This document shows positions 17,344 to 25,842 of a DNA stretch of 64,000 bases, in pieces. A program made the position numbers and the translations under genes. Source of the DNA: Nitrospina sp. LS_NOB (GTDB lineage Bacteria > Nitrospinota > Nitrospinia > Nitrospinales > VA-1); NCBI GenBank assembly GCA_001542995.1, contig LFLA01000022.1:28587-92586 (forward strand), written 5' to 3'. The stretch's first letter is position 1; each line of letters starts with the position of its first letter. The notes under the pieces were generated by a model that did no database searches, was not told where the DNA came from, and worked only from the letters and a program-made list of their open reading frames with translations.

Positions 17344-18124
17344 AATCAAACCGCGCTTTCCATTCCCAAGGCTATTTGTTGTTAGCACTTTTTTTGTCGG
17401 GTCTTTTTCTGATGGTGCCGGAAATATCTGTAGCTGAAAACTCCAGGCCCTTTGTAAAAAAATCCGGGTTGTAGGCAATACCCTCATCGACCCTTATGAT
17501 ATAAATACTTATATTGATTTGGGAAATGGACTCAACATGACCCCGGAAATCATGGATCTCGCTGTAAGTGAATTGAAGGCCAACTATAGTTTTCATGGGT
17601 ATCCCTCTATTGGCGCCTATTCTATTCTTAGAGTTAAAAACTGGGTCATGACCATAAAGGTTGATGAAGAGAATGAATACCGCTGGGGCAAGCCCCGCGC
17701 TGAAAGAGCTGTGCTCAAGCGGGCTTTTCTCCACGACATCACCCTCACTAAATTTAAAAAACAGAAAATCATAAAAACCCTGTTGAAGGGCTACCAAAAA
17801 CAAAGGAAAATTGAAGATATTGTGGCTGGGTTCCTTGTGGAAAAACAGAGAAACCGTATAGAGGAAATTCTGTCGCAAAAGAGAGCGGTGATGCGGGAAA
17901 ATATCGCCAGCAAGGTCAAAGAGTTTCAGACGATAAAGAAAAATTTGGAGGAACAGGAAACCCGAAGAGTTACAGAAATGAGGGATCGAATGCTATCCGC
18001 CGGACTTAAAAAAATAGATGATTCGGCTGAAGGACGCCCGAAAATGATTTCTGATGAATACACCGATCTGGATATGTTTCTGGATAACGCAATGTTTGAA
18101 GAAATGCTGAATCCCGGACTTTAG
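17340..18124 (+). pseudogene. Exported POTRA-like protein, frameshifted at A7
   Basis: An ATG inside ATGA at 17340 starts a signal peptide (MKSNRAFHS...LFLMVPEISVA), then reads SRPFVKKSGL and stops. Adding one A to the A7 run (17456-17462) instead gives KKIRVVGNTLID...YIDLGNGLNMTPE. That is the opening of a ShlB/FhaC-type POTRA domain, and the frame runs on to 18124. The repaired protein has 261 residues and a charged, coiled-coil-like second half (ERAVLKRAFLHD, KVKEFQTIKKNLEEQE). No outer-membrane barrel follows, so it is a lone POTRA protein, possibly periplasmic. A continuous open frame remains only from 17519. The break may be an assembly error. Confidence 0.65.
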
Positions 18125-18131
18125 TCCTTTT

Positions 18132-18293
18132 TCAGCTCAACGCAGAGAGAAACCCTTGGATCTGGGCCTTTTTCTTGGCATCCCCTTCCCTGTGAATCGC
18201 AATCACCTTTTCTACCACCCCTTTTAATTTCCTATCCTGCATCATAAACATAAAGTCTTCATAAAGATCCGACTGTTGTGTTGATTTGTCGAC
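18132..18293 (-). other. In-frame continuation of XRE gene beyond a TGA
   Basis: Past the TGA at 18294-18296, the same frame stays open for 53 codons to the next stop at 18132. It reads as ordinary protein (SDLYEDFMFMMQDRKLKGVV, then KVIAIHREGDAKKKAQ). It looks like the lost C-terminal half of the regulator, cut by a single nonsense change. Confidence 0.5.
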
Positions 18294-18542
18294 TCAAGGG
18301 ACCAGTTTCCTGTTCACCGGACCTTCACCATTTAACAACCAATAAATATTTAAATCAGTATAGATGGACAAATTCACCAAGGTGGTCGCCGAGGGCAAAG
18401 ATTTATCATTTTCCAAATCAGAAAGCGAACCCTGTGAAACCTTGATCAAACGAGACAATTCCATCAGTTTTAATGGGACGGATTTCCTCCATGCCCTCAA
18501 TCGCTTTCCGGTGGTTTTCTGCTTCTCAATTTGACTACTCAT
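18294..18542 (-). CDS. XRE-family transcriptional regulator (truncated)
   Basis: An 82-residue XRE/Cro-type DNA-binding protein: the helix-turn-helix covers about residues 14-68 (RLRAWRKSVPLKLMELSRL, VSQGSLSDLENDKSLPSA, LNIYWLLNGEGP). The ATG at 18542 has GGGAGA nine bases upstream; the TTG at 18551 is less likely. The frame continues open beyond the TGA, so the present protein is probably a shortened form of one of about 136 residues. It would be a cytoplasmic repressor of unknown target; no phage genes lie nearby. Confidence 0.75.
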   Translation of the reverse strand: MSSQIEKQKTTGKRLRAWRKSVPLKLMELSRLIKVSQGSLSDLENDKSLPSATTLVNLSIYTDLNIYWLLNGEGPVNRKLVP

Positions 18543-18776
18543 GGTAAACAATCTCCCGTAAAGATGGTCCTGCCTGGTTGAAAGATCGTAAAGCGATAAT
18601 GGCTCGCATTAGCAACCTAAAATCATCATAGGGATATCGTGTTACCGAAAAATCAAGAAGATGTTACAGTCCCGTCACTTTTCGTTACGGAAATGTTAAT
18701 TGAAAAGGGAATCTGAGGAAGGCTTTAAGGCAGGATGAGTCGGTGCCAAACCAGGAATGCCTAACGACAACAGTGA

Positions 18777-18833
18777 TCAGTCACACTTTTCAAAGCGATA
18801 ACCTACACCACGAACGGTTTTTCGGTGTGCCAT
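18777..18833 (-). pseudogene. Remnant of an OmpR-type response regulator
   Basis: On the minus strand an 18-codon stretch reads HRKTVRGVGYRFEKCD then stop. TVRGVGYRFE is the near-invariant end of the OmpR-family winged-helix domain. Nothing upstream in frame extends the domain: a TAG lies nine codons before. This is therefore a 3' scrap of a lost two-component regulator. The rest of the 18543-18866 gap shows no gene. Confidence 0.5.
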
Positions 18834-18866
18834 CTTTTTTCCTGATTTAAAAGTCTATATATATCG

Positions 18867-19577
18867 CTAAGAAGTCGGGCCGCTTTCACTAATAGTCGGC
18901 ATGGTTCGACCTGGACTACTTTTGTCGTCTATTAAATTCTTCAACCGAAAAAATTCCAGGCAGTCCTCAACAATCCAATCAATGCATGACAAAAGACCAT
19001 GGTCAGAATCCAGCTCTTTTAATTGACACCAGGGCCGCGATCTGGAGAAATCTCTGGATTCCTGAATACTAACTGTTTCATCATGAAGTCCATGAATCAA
19101 ACGGATAGGAATATTGCGGGTTAACGGCAAAGAATCCCAGTTCATTGCGTCTCGAAATAAATCGGTCCTTAGATTTACCTCGGCATTGTAACTATAATGA
19201 AATACCGGGATCAAGTCTTGAATCGAATCAAGGTGGTTCTTATCCCAGCCCATGTTTTCCATCCAGCGATTGAGGAAATTGAAACCAGGGGCCATCAGGT
19301 AGAGGGCTTTTATTTCTTTTCGGGTTTCTGCAATCAGTGCCGCAATATAGGCCCCCATACTACTCCCTATCAGAGCAAAGCGTGTACCGGGTTTTCCATC
19401 AATAATACCTTGAACTAGTGAAACCTGTTTGGTTAGGGTCAGGTTTTCAAAATCGCCCTGTTGCAGATCTGGAATTGTCAGGGGAAGCCGGGCTTTCTTG
19501 AAACGGTCTTTGAACACACAGGCCTTTTGAGAACCCGGTCCCGATGCAAATCCATGCAGGTAAATGAATTCTGTCAT
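18867..19577 (-). CDS. YqiA-like alpha/beta hydrolase
   Basis: A 236-residue esterase of the YqiA/YcfP type: the N-terminal TEFIYLHGFASGPGSQKA is typical, the nucleophile Ser lies in GSSMGAY, and later LIHGLHDETV and SDHGL supply Asp and His of the triad. It is cytoplasmic. The ATG at 19577 shares its A with the TGA of the upstream ampG (TGATG), so the two are coupled. The last 25 or so residues beyond the core (LIDDKSSPGRTMPTISE) look like a poorly conserved extension. Confidence 0.85.
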   Translation of the reverse strand: MTEFIYLHGFASGPGSQKACVFKDRFKKARLPLTIPDLQQGDFENLTLTKQVSLVQGIIDGKPGTRFALIGSSMGAYIAALIAETRKEIKALYLMAPGFNFLNRWMENMGWDKNHLDSIQDLIPVFHYSYNAEVNLRTDLFRDAMNWDSLPLTRNIPIRLIHGLHDETVSIQESRDFSRSRPWCQLKELDSDHGLLSCIDWIVEDCLEFFRLKNLIDDKSSPGRTMPTISESGPTS

Positions 19578-20824
19578 CACAAAACAGCCTTACCTTGAAG
19601 GCCGTTTCCCTTTTCCAGAGCTTGGATTTTTTCACGCATCTTCCATAAAAGTACCAACCCCGGTAAAGCGGCTAAAAAGGTCACCAGGAAAAACAGCAGC
19701 CAGCCAAACTCAGCCACCAGGCTCCCCGAAACGGGCCCGACATACACCCGACCAAGAGAAGCTAAAGCCGATAACAGGGCAAATTGCGTTGCAGTAAAGT
19801 TATGGTGACATAATGTCATCAGGAAGGCCACGAAGGCTGCGGTTCCCATCCCGCCTGCCAGGTTTTCAAAGGCAATGGTGAAGACCAGCATGGCATAATT
19901 CTTCCCCACCATGGCCAGAACCATGAACGACAAATTAGAGACGGCCTGTAAAATTCCAAAAATTAAAAGAGAACGATAAAGACCCAGGCGAGCCATGAGC
20001 GCCCCCCCAAACAGTGCCCCCACTATTGTTGCCGCGAGCCCCATCCCCTTGTTGATGGCACCCACTTCACCGACAGAAAATCCTACGCCACGGATCAAAA
20101 AACTTGTGGTCAGGCTTCCCGCAAAAGCATCTCCCAGCTTATAGAGAACGATCAGGGCCAGCATCAGCCAGGCACCATCCCGGGAAAAGAATTCGAGTAA
20201 AGGATCCCTAACAGCTTCCCTCATTGTCTTGGGTGGAGTTCCAGGGTCTTCCGGTTCGGGGCCCAGCCAGGCCGCCACCATACCCACAAACATCAGCCCG
20301 GCCATAATCATATACGTTGTACGCCATCCTAAAACCTCGGACAGAATCAAAGCCAGCGCCCCCGAAACCAGCATCGCAATCCGGTAACCCGTTACCGAAA
20401 CTGCTGCCCCCAATCCCCGTTCCTTTTCCCTCAGCACTTCTGTTCGGTAAGCATCTACGACAATATCCTGGGAGGACGAAGCAAAAGCCAAACCAAGGGC
20501 AAGAAATGCAAGGACCCAAGGTGCCTTGACAGGAGACACCATGCTCATGGCAAAAATCAAAATAAGCAATAGGGCTTGAAAAACCCAAATCCAACCGCGT
20601 CTTCGTCCGAATAAAGGAACCGTAAATCGGTCAAGCAATGGGGACCAGAGAAACTTCAAGGTATACGGCAAACCCACTAAAGTGAACAGGCCAATAGTCT
20701 CAATATCGACCCCTTCCACCGTCAACCAAGCCTGCAAAGTTCCGCCTGATAACGCCAACGGCAGACCCGAGGAAAACCCTAAAAACAAAACAGTCGCTAC
20801 CCTGAAATTTAAAATAGAACCCAT
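19577..20824 (-). CDS. ampG: AmpG-type MFS permease
   Basis: A 415-residue major facilitator with twelve predicted membrane segments. The start, FLGFSSGLPLALSGGTLQAW followed by GLPYTLKFLWSPLLDR, is the hallmark of AmpG, which imports anhydromuropeptides released from the cell wall for recycling. The RREFG-like loop is GRRRGW. The esterase gene is coupled downstream. Roughly 750 bases without a clear gene lie upstream. Confidence 0.9.
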   Translation of the reverse strand: MGSILNFRVATVLFLGFSSGLPLALSGGTLQAWLTVEGVDIETIGLFTLVGLPYTLKFLWSPLLDRFTVPLFGRRRGWIWVFQALLLILIFAMSMVSPVKAPWVLAFLALGLAFASSSQDIVVDAYRTEVLREKERGLGAAVSVTGYRIAMLVSGALALILSEVLGWRTTYMIMAGLMFVGMVAAWLGPEPEDPGTPPKTMREAVRDPLLEFFSRDGAWLMLALIVLYKLGDAFAGSLTTSFLIRGVGFSVGEVGAINKGMGLAATIVGALFGGALMARLGLYRSLLIFGILQAVSNLSFMVLAMVGKNYAMLVFTIAFENLAGGMGTAAFVAFLMTLCHHNFTATQFALLSALASLGRVYVGPVSGSLVAEFGWLLFFLVTFLAALPGLVLLWKMREKIQALEKGNGLQGKAVL

Positions 20825-21133
20825 AATTATCTATATATTTTAGCTAGTTAAGTATAGAATCATAATATATAACATTAAATCAAAGCCGGGCCATATCTTT
20901 GCGACTCAAACCCCTTATAACATTAACGCTAAGGAGTTTCAGGTATTTTACTTAGGAAGCGAAGCTAATTCTGTCAGTATGGGCAATTGATATCTGGTAA
21001 CATCATTAACTAAAATTGACTTACATAGGTACAATCTAAACCCAATTCATCGCCTTCGCTTACACTTGTCATTACCTCAACTGGTTTTCAAAAACCTCAA
21101 TCATCCAGTGGCATAAAGTGCCCAGAAGCTGGG

Positions 21134-21286
21134 ATGACTGGAAAAATTCACGGCGTAGCAAGAATTATTAGATTTCAATCTAACAACTCTGTTCACAGTT
21201 TTATTTTTGGCGGGTGGACAAAAAGCGAGGGGCAAGAATTAGACTATGATCAAATGCTGGAATATATTTTAAGTCGTGTTGATTGA
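21134..21286 (+). CDS. Possible 50-residue small protein
   Basis: An ATG-to-TGA frame of 50 codons with balanced composition (RIIRFQSNNSVHSFIFGGWT, then ELDYDQMLEYILSRVD). The ribosome site is weak (AGAAG nine bases before). It sits 113 bases before the attC-like site, where a gene cassette would place its gene. No family recognised, and it may be chance. Confidence 0.25.
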   Translation: MTGKIHGVARIIRFQSNNSVHSFIFGGWTKSEGQELDYDQMLEYILSRVD

Positions 21287-21398
21287 AATTGGGGCAAACA
21301 AATGAACTGTGATATATACAAAAAGGTAAAATGTGGGTCGTTGGGGAGTAGAACAAAGCGCCTCTGATGTAATGAAAGAGAGATTTTCTGACCAAAAC

Positions 21399-21474
21399 GT
21401 ATAACAAATCGTTGCACTGGAATTTTACCACGCTACACTCTGCCTTTAACTTCTGGTTATGGCAGGCGTTATAT
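21399..21474 (+). other. Possible integron attC-like site
   Basis: The left end reads GTATAACAAATCGTTGCACT and the right end GGCAGGCGTTATAT, so GTATAAC and GTTATAT are near-perfect inverted boxes. AACAAnTCG...TGCA on the left and GGCGTTAT on the right match the usual attC/VCR style. Inner arms pair only partly. No integrase is in the window. Confidence 0.35.
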
Positions 21475-21573
21475 TTCACTGGAGTATCGAAAATGGCTAA
21501 ATCTATAAACACTTTTCGTTACTAATCCAGCTGATACTTTCCGGGCATTGATACCTATTTGATCCCGAAATTC

Positions 21574-22455
21574 TCAGTGGTCACCTTTTTCCGATATAAT
21601 TTCAGACGCGCACCGGAATCCGACATTCTCAAAAAAATCATTAGGGTTGGCCTCGGTGCGGGCGAACGCATAGCGGTAAGCAGGCAAAAAATAATGCCCG
21701 GCTTTCTGGAACCCGTTTCCCCTTAACACTTTCAGTTCTCTGCCAAACCTGGGGTCCGATTTGGAATTTCCCGGGTAAGGAAGGTACCAGTCCTGAGTCC
21801 ATTCCATAACATTGCCGGACAAGCCATAAATTTTGTAAGGGCTAACATCTTCGGGCCAGGCGGTGACCGGTGCTGTTTTGCGGTCTCCATCAATGCCTAG
21901 ATTCGCCTTGCCTTTAACAAACTCCTTCCCCCATGGATACGGCAGGCCGTTCGTACCTCGTGCTGACTTTTCCCATTGCGCTTCGGTAGGAAGCTGTTTT
22001 CCCGCCCACATGCAATAGGACCAACCCTCCCACCATGTGACCTGGGTGACAGGGTGTGAAGCCTGCTCTTCAGGAAAAACTCCGTCCACCCAATGGGCAG
22101 GCCGATCGGTGAACTGGGTGGCTTTTAGAAATCTTTGATACTCCTCATTGGTCACTTCATAACGGTCCATATAAAACGGACCGAGAAACAGTTTCCTCTC
22201 CGGGTGCTGATCGAGATAAAGAGGTTTAACCGCGCCAATTTTTTTATGTGTACCCTCCGTATCAACCTTGTTCGTTCCCATGATAAATTCACCGGAAGGA
22301 ACCAGAACCATTTCTTTTTGATCCCTCTCGGAAACTTTTATCGGAGATAAAGGCCCCTCCTTGTTTTCACAGTCGCAGGACCCGCATCCCGTAACAAAAA
22401 ACGAAAGCAATATAAAAACAGCTGGGGTATAGTAACCAAACCGAAAACACCTCAC
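21574..22455 (-). CDS. SUMF1/FGE-type lipoprotein
   Basis: A 293-residue protein with a formylglycine-generating-enzyme-like (SUMF1) domain: MVLVPSGEFIMGTN, FYMDRYEVTNEEYQRFL, HPVTQVTWWEGWSYCMWAGK, LPTEAQWEKSARG, GLSGNVMEWTQDWY and a closing VGFRCASE. The GTG at 22455 is chosen because GAGAGG lies nine bases upstream and it gives a lipoprotein signal with the lipobox FVTGC. Being a lipoprotein, it is more likely a structural or sensing relative than a true sulfatase activator; the paired redox Cys of FGE are not obvious. It is divergent from the propeller gene at 22475. Confidence 0.88.
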   Translation of the reverse strand: MRCFRFGYYTPAVFILLSFFVTGCGSCDCENKEGPLSPIKVSERDQKEMVLVPSGEFIMGTNKVDTEGTHKKIGAVKPLYLDQHPERKLFLGPFYMDRYEVTNEEYQRFLKATQFTDRPAHWVDGVFPEEQASHPVTQVTWWEGWSYCMWAGKQLPTEAQWEKSARGTNGLPYPWGKEFVKGKANLGIDGDRKTAPVTAWPEDVSPYKIYGLSGNVMEWTQDWYLPYPGNSKSDPRFGRELKVLRGNGFQKAGHYFLPAYRYAFARTEANPNDFFENVGFRCASEIISEKGDH

Positions 22456-22474
22456 CGTGCAACCTCTCAAGCTC

Positions 22475-23624
22475 ATGAGTAAAATAAAAACCATTATATT
22501 CATTTTCATCGCAGGTGCGAGCTTTATCCCGGTAGATACTACCAACGTTTTCCCTGTGTCCGAAAAAACTTCAGCGATGCCCTATCCCCATATCCTGAAA
22601 ACACAAACCTTCTCCCTCAATACCAGAAATATTAAAGTGCTGACCTCTCATGGGCGGCATCTATGGATGGGAACCGGGCTAGGGGTCATCCGCTATGACA
22701 CCGGCACCAGCGAGAACTATGAAGTCTATGACAATCAGAACCATTTACTCAGCAATGGAATTTTCGCCATTAGTTTTGATTCCGAAAAACGGCCCTGGGT
22801 CGGAACCCTACGGCGGCGGACTCAGCCATTTTGATGGAAAGGAATGGAACCATTACAACACCCCCGAAGGGTTGAACGATGCTTTTGTCTACGATATTGA
22901 ATTCGATAAAAAATCCCTGTGGCTCGCAACTTGGAGCGGCGTGAACCGGGTGACCGGGAACCCCGCATCAAGAAAGAACTGGGAAAGTTTTACGGTAGAA
23001 AATACCGAGGGTGGTCTGATCGATAACTGGGTCTATGCCATCGAAATTGAACCGTCTGGAAAAGTCTGGTTCGGCACCGAATCCGGTATTTCTTCCCTGC
23101 ACAACGGGAAATGGAAATCCTACAACCACAAGAACGGACTCGGAGCCCCTCACGAACAGGAAGAAAACCAGGGCACCATGTCGCTCTTTCAGGGCCAGCA
23201 TCATTCAGCCTCGCCTTCCATTCCCAATTTGCAAGGTTCCGACTATCGACCCAACTACGTGGTTTCCATGTTACTCGACCAGAAAAACCGCTTGTGGATC
23301 GGAACCTGGGGCGGAGGCTTGAGCCTGCTGGATACCGATACCTTAACATTTCGCAATTTCACCGCGAAGGATGGACTGCCGGGAAACTTCATCCTTTCAT
23401 TGGAAGCAGACGGGTCAGGAGGACTATGGATCGGCACCAATGACGGTTTGAGCCGGTTTAACGGAAAAACCTTTCAAAATTTTTCAGCGATCAACGGATT
23501 AAAATCAAAATTTATATTCAGTATTGAAGCGGCCTCCGACCATTCCCTCTGGGTGGGCAGCAATCGCTCGCTGACCAGGATGATTCTAGACCCTGAAACC
23601 GGGATCCCGCTGAATATCAATTAA
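22475..23624 (+). pseudogene. Reg_prop beta-propeller protein, frameshifted
   Basis: An exported protein of two-component-regulator-propeller (Reg_prop) repeats: LWMGTGLGVIRY, LWLATWSGVNRV, VWFGTESGISSL, LWIGTWGGGLSLL, LWIGTNDGLSRF and LWVGSNRSLTRM. The first frame begins with a signal peptide (KIKTIIFIFIAGASFIPV) and stops at 22834. The second carries the rest to 23624. Dropping one C from the ACCCTAC at about 22806-22812 joins WVGT directly to YGGGLSHFDG and gives 382 residues. The break is therefore an extra base rather than two genes. The product would be a periplasmic propeller without the histidine kinase usually attached to such repeats. The gene ends four bases into the convergent neighbour. 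Confidence 0.7.
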
Positions 23625-23905
23625 AAATCCTCGTCATCAGGATCATCCTCCACAAAGGCTTCATCCACCTGAGCCTGCTCGGCCTCATTTACCAGTGCCA
23701 AGATTTGTTCATAACCCGTTGCCAGCTTCTGGATATTGACCAATAAAGTTATCAATTCTGCATCCTTGCATTCGCGCATTCCCGCCACCAGAGAACCCCG
23801 CTCGTCTTCTTCATATTTCTTATCCCATTTCTCAAAAACACTGAGGATTTTGTTCTTACAATGAATCAAGTCATAAAAAAAGCTCTGAATTTCTATTTTT
23901 GGCAT
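23621..23905 (-). CDS. Small acidic hypothetical protein
   Basis: A 94-residue protein with predicted helices and a strongly acidic end (QVDEAFVEDDPDDEDF). The middle, DAELITLLVNIQKLATGYEQ, looks like part of a helical bundle. No signal peptide or recognised family. It overlaps the convergent propeller gene by four bases. The acidic tail suggests a cytoplasmic interaction protein, but that is weak inference. Confidence 0.6.
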   Translation of the reverse strand: MPKIEIQSFFYDLIHCKNKILSVFEKWDKKYEEDERGSLVAGMRECKDAELITLLVNIQKLATGYEQILALVNEAEQAQVDEAFVEDDPDDEDF

Positions 23906-24102
23906 AACATTCCTAAATTAAAATATTGAACTGCGTTTCACATTAAGAACCGATCTTTACACAAAGGACACCAGAAAGGCCCCACTATCTGCAAAGTCGT
24001 TCCGCTTTTTTATTTACACATTTTACAACCCTGATATTATAGGCGGAGTGCCTCCACAGGCAAATAGCAATATCTCCAACCTTAACTATTTTTTAGAGGC
24101 TT

Positions 24103-24585
24103 ATGTCAGAAGAAGACCGATTTAAAGACAACGATAATGGCACCCTGATCGACACCAAGTATAACTTGACCTGGACCAAGGAAGACAGCTATCAAATGCG
24201 CAACAAGTGGTGCTCCTGGAAAGGTGCCAACAATTATATTGGCTGGCTCAACGAACAAAAATTTGCCGGCTTCGATGACTGGAGACTGCCTAAAAGCCAG
24301 GAATGCAGAAACCTGTATGATCATGAATGCAAGAATACCGATTTCAATGGTGACATTGTTCACCTCGACTATAAATTCCCTGAAGGCTGCGGCTCCACTT
24401 ACTGGTGCCAGGAAGAACATGGAACCAACGCCATGGTCTATAATTTTTACAGCGACCGGGCCTATCAGGTGAAGAAAAAAGCAAAGGATGAGGAAAACAT
24501 GTGTTGCCGGGCTATCCGCACCTCTGGGCCAGCGGTGAAAAAGAGCGGTCGATTGTCCAGCACGGGACGGTCACGAAAAGAGTAA
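24103..24585 (+). CDS. DUF1566 (Lcl C-terminal-like) protein
   Basis: A 160-residue protein whose core matches the DUF1566/Lcl_C pattern: DNDNGTLIDTKYNLTWTKED, then WLNEQKFAGFDDWRLPKSQE, and a closing CCRAIRTSG. Such C-type-lectin-like domains are common in exported proteins of aquatic bacteria. Here no signal peptide is seen. Seven Cys are present. The last 20 residues are basic and low in complexity. It stands alone, with a 110-base gap to alr. Confidence 0.75.
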   Translation: MSEEDRFKDNDNGTLIDTKYNLTWTKEDSYQMRNKWCSWKGANNYIGWLNEQKFAGFDDWRLPKSQECRNLYDHECKNTDFNGDIVHLDYKFPEGCGSTYWCQEEHGTNAMVYNFYSDRAYQVKKKAKDEENMCCRAIRTSGPAVKKSGRLSSTGRSRKE

Positions 24586-24696
24586 CCGGGCCCCGCCCGG
24601 TGGGAACAAGCTCTACGCCTTCGGCGGTCGCATTAATGTTTCACCAGCCCCTTAACCGAATAATAACCCAGTATTGCATTCTGATAACACCTATTC

Positions 24697-25842
24697 ATGG
24701 CACACCATCGCGCGACTCGCGCTGAAATTGATCTGCAGGCCTTTCGGCACAATTTTCAAAACCTGAGAAACTATCTAGACCCTCAAATCCGTATCATGGC
24801 GGTTGTCAAAGCCGATGCCTACGGTCATGGCGCCATACCTTGTGCGCGGATCGCGGTTGACAGCGGCGCAGACTATCTCGGAGCCGGGGTGATTGAAGAA
24901 GGCCTCGAGTTCAGGGAAAGTGGCCTCGATGCCCCTATCCTGATACTGGGTAGTATTTTTCCCGATGAGGCGGAAGATTTAGTCCGTCACGACCTTGCCA
25001 CCATACTTTGCACTCAGCCCCTGGCCCAGGCTCTTTCAAAAGAAGCCAGAAAACAGGACAAAACAGTATCGGTTCACATCAAGGTGGACACCGGAATGAA
25101 CCGTCTGGGAGTCTCTCCAGAAAATTTACCCGGACTTCTGGATCAAATTTGCAACTTACCAAACCTGAAAATTGAAGGCATCTCCACCCATTTTTCCTCT
25201 GCCGATAATGAAGACCTTTCCATCACTCAGGCACAGCTCGAAAAATTTCAAACCGCCCTTACTATTGCGCAAAAGCGAGGTGTGTCCGCACCGTTGCTCC
25301 ATTGCGCCAACACCTCCGCCTTGTTCAAGTTTCCCAAAAGCCGTTTCAATATGGTCCGCCCGGGACTCATCCTTTATGGCACTCTACCCTCTCCGTCCCT
25401 GCAGGCGGTCCTCGACCAGGAAAAAAAACTGACTCCGTTTCAGCCAGTCATGCAATGGAAAAGCCAAATAATTCTGGTCAAGTCGATTGCTAAAGGCCAA
25501 CACGTCAGCTATTCAGGAAGTTTCACGACCCAAAAAAATAGCCTTATCGCCACCCTGCCCATCGGTTATGCAGACGGACTCCACCGCAACCTGTCAAACA
25601 AAATGGAAGTCCTTATCCGTGGAAAACGTGCGCCACAAATTGGGAATATTTGCATGGATATGACGCTCATCGATGTTACTGGGATTGCGGATGTTCAGGC
25701 AGGAGATGAAGTCGTTCTGTTTGGCAAACAGGAAGACCAGATGATATCTGTAGAGGAACTTGCAGCGAAGGGAAATACCATCCCTTACGAAATTCTCTGC
25801 AATGTCGGCAAACGAGTACCTCGGGTTTATCTCAACGGATAA
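24697..25842 (+). CDS. alr: Alanine racemase
   Basis: A 381-residue alanine racemase, supplying D-alanine for peptidoglycan. The PLP lysine lies in VVKADAYGHGA near residue 39, the substrate-contact segment KVDTGMNRLG is intact, and the catalytic Tyr of the C-terminal domain is in VSYSGSF. The late block GNICMDMTLIDVT is typical. Length fits the family. Its stop abuts the convergent pyrD stop. Confidence 0.95.
   Translation: MAHHRATRAEIDLQAFRHNFQNLRNYLDPQIRIMAVVKADAYGHGAIPCARIAVDSGADYLGAGVIEEGLEFRESGLDAPILILGSIFPDEAEDLVRHDLATILCTQPLAQALSKEARKQDKTVSVHIKVDTGMNRLGVSPENLPGLLDQICNLPNLKIEGISTHFSSADNEDLSITQAQLEKFQTALTIAQKRGVSAPLLHCANTSALFKFPKSRFNMVRPGLILYGTLPSPSLQAVLDQEKKLTPFQPVMQWKSQIILVKSIAKGQHVSYSGSFTTQKNSLIATLPIGYADGLHRNLSNKMEVLIRGKRAPQIGNICMDMTLIDVTGIADVQAGDEVVLFGKQEDQMISVEELAAKGNTIPYEILCNVGKRVPRVYLNG

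Larger units (their letters stand above)
20825..21573 (+). other. 750-base intergenic stretch, mostly featureless
   Basis: No convincing long gene. Two short plus-strand frames look faintly coding: FIAFAYTCHYLNWFSK in one frame around 21050-21170, and the small frame at 21134-21286. A possible attC site lies at 21399-21474. The strand is nominal. A passenger cassette or decayed gene is possible. Confidence 0.4.
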
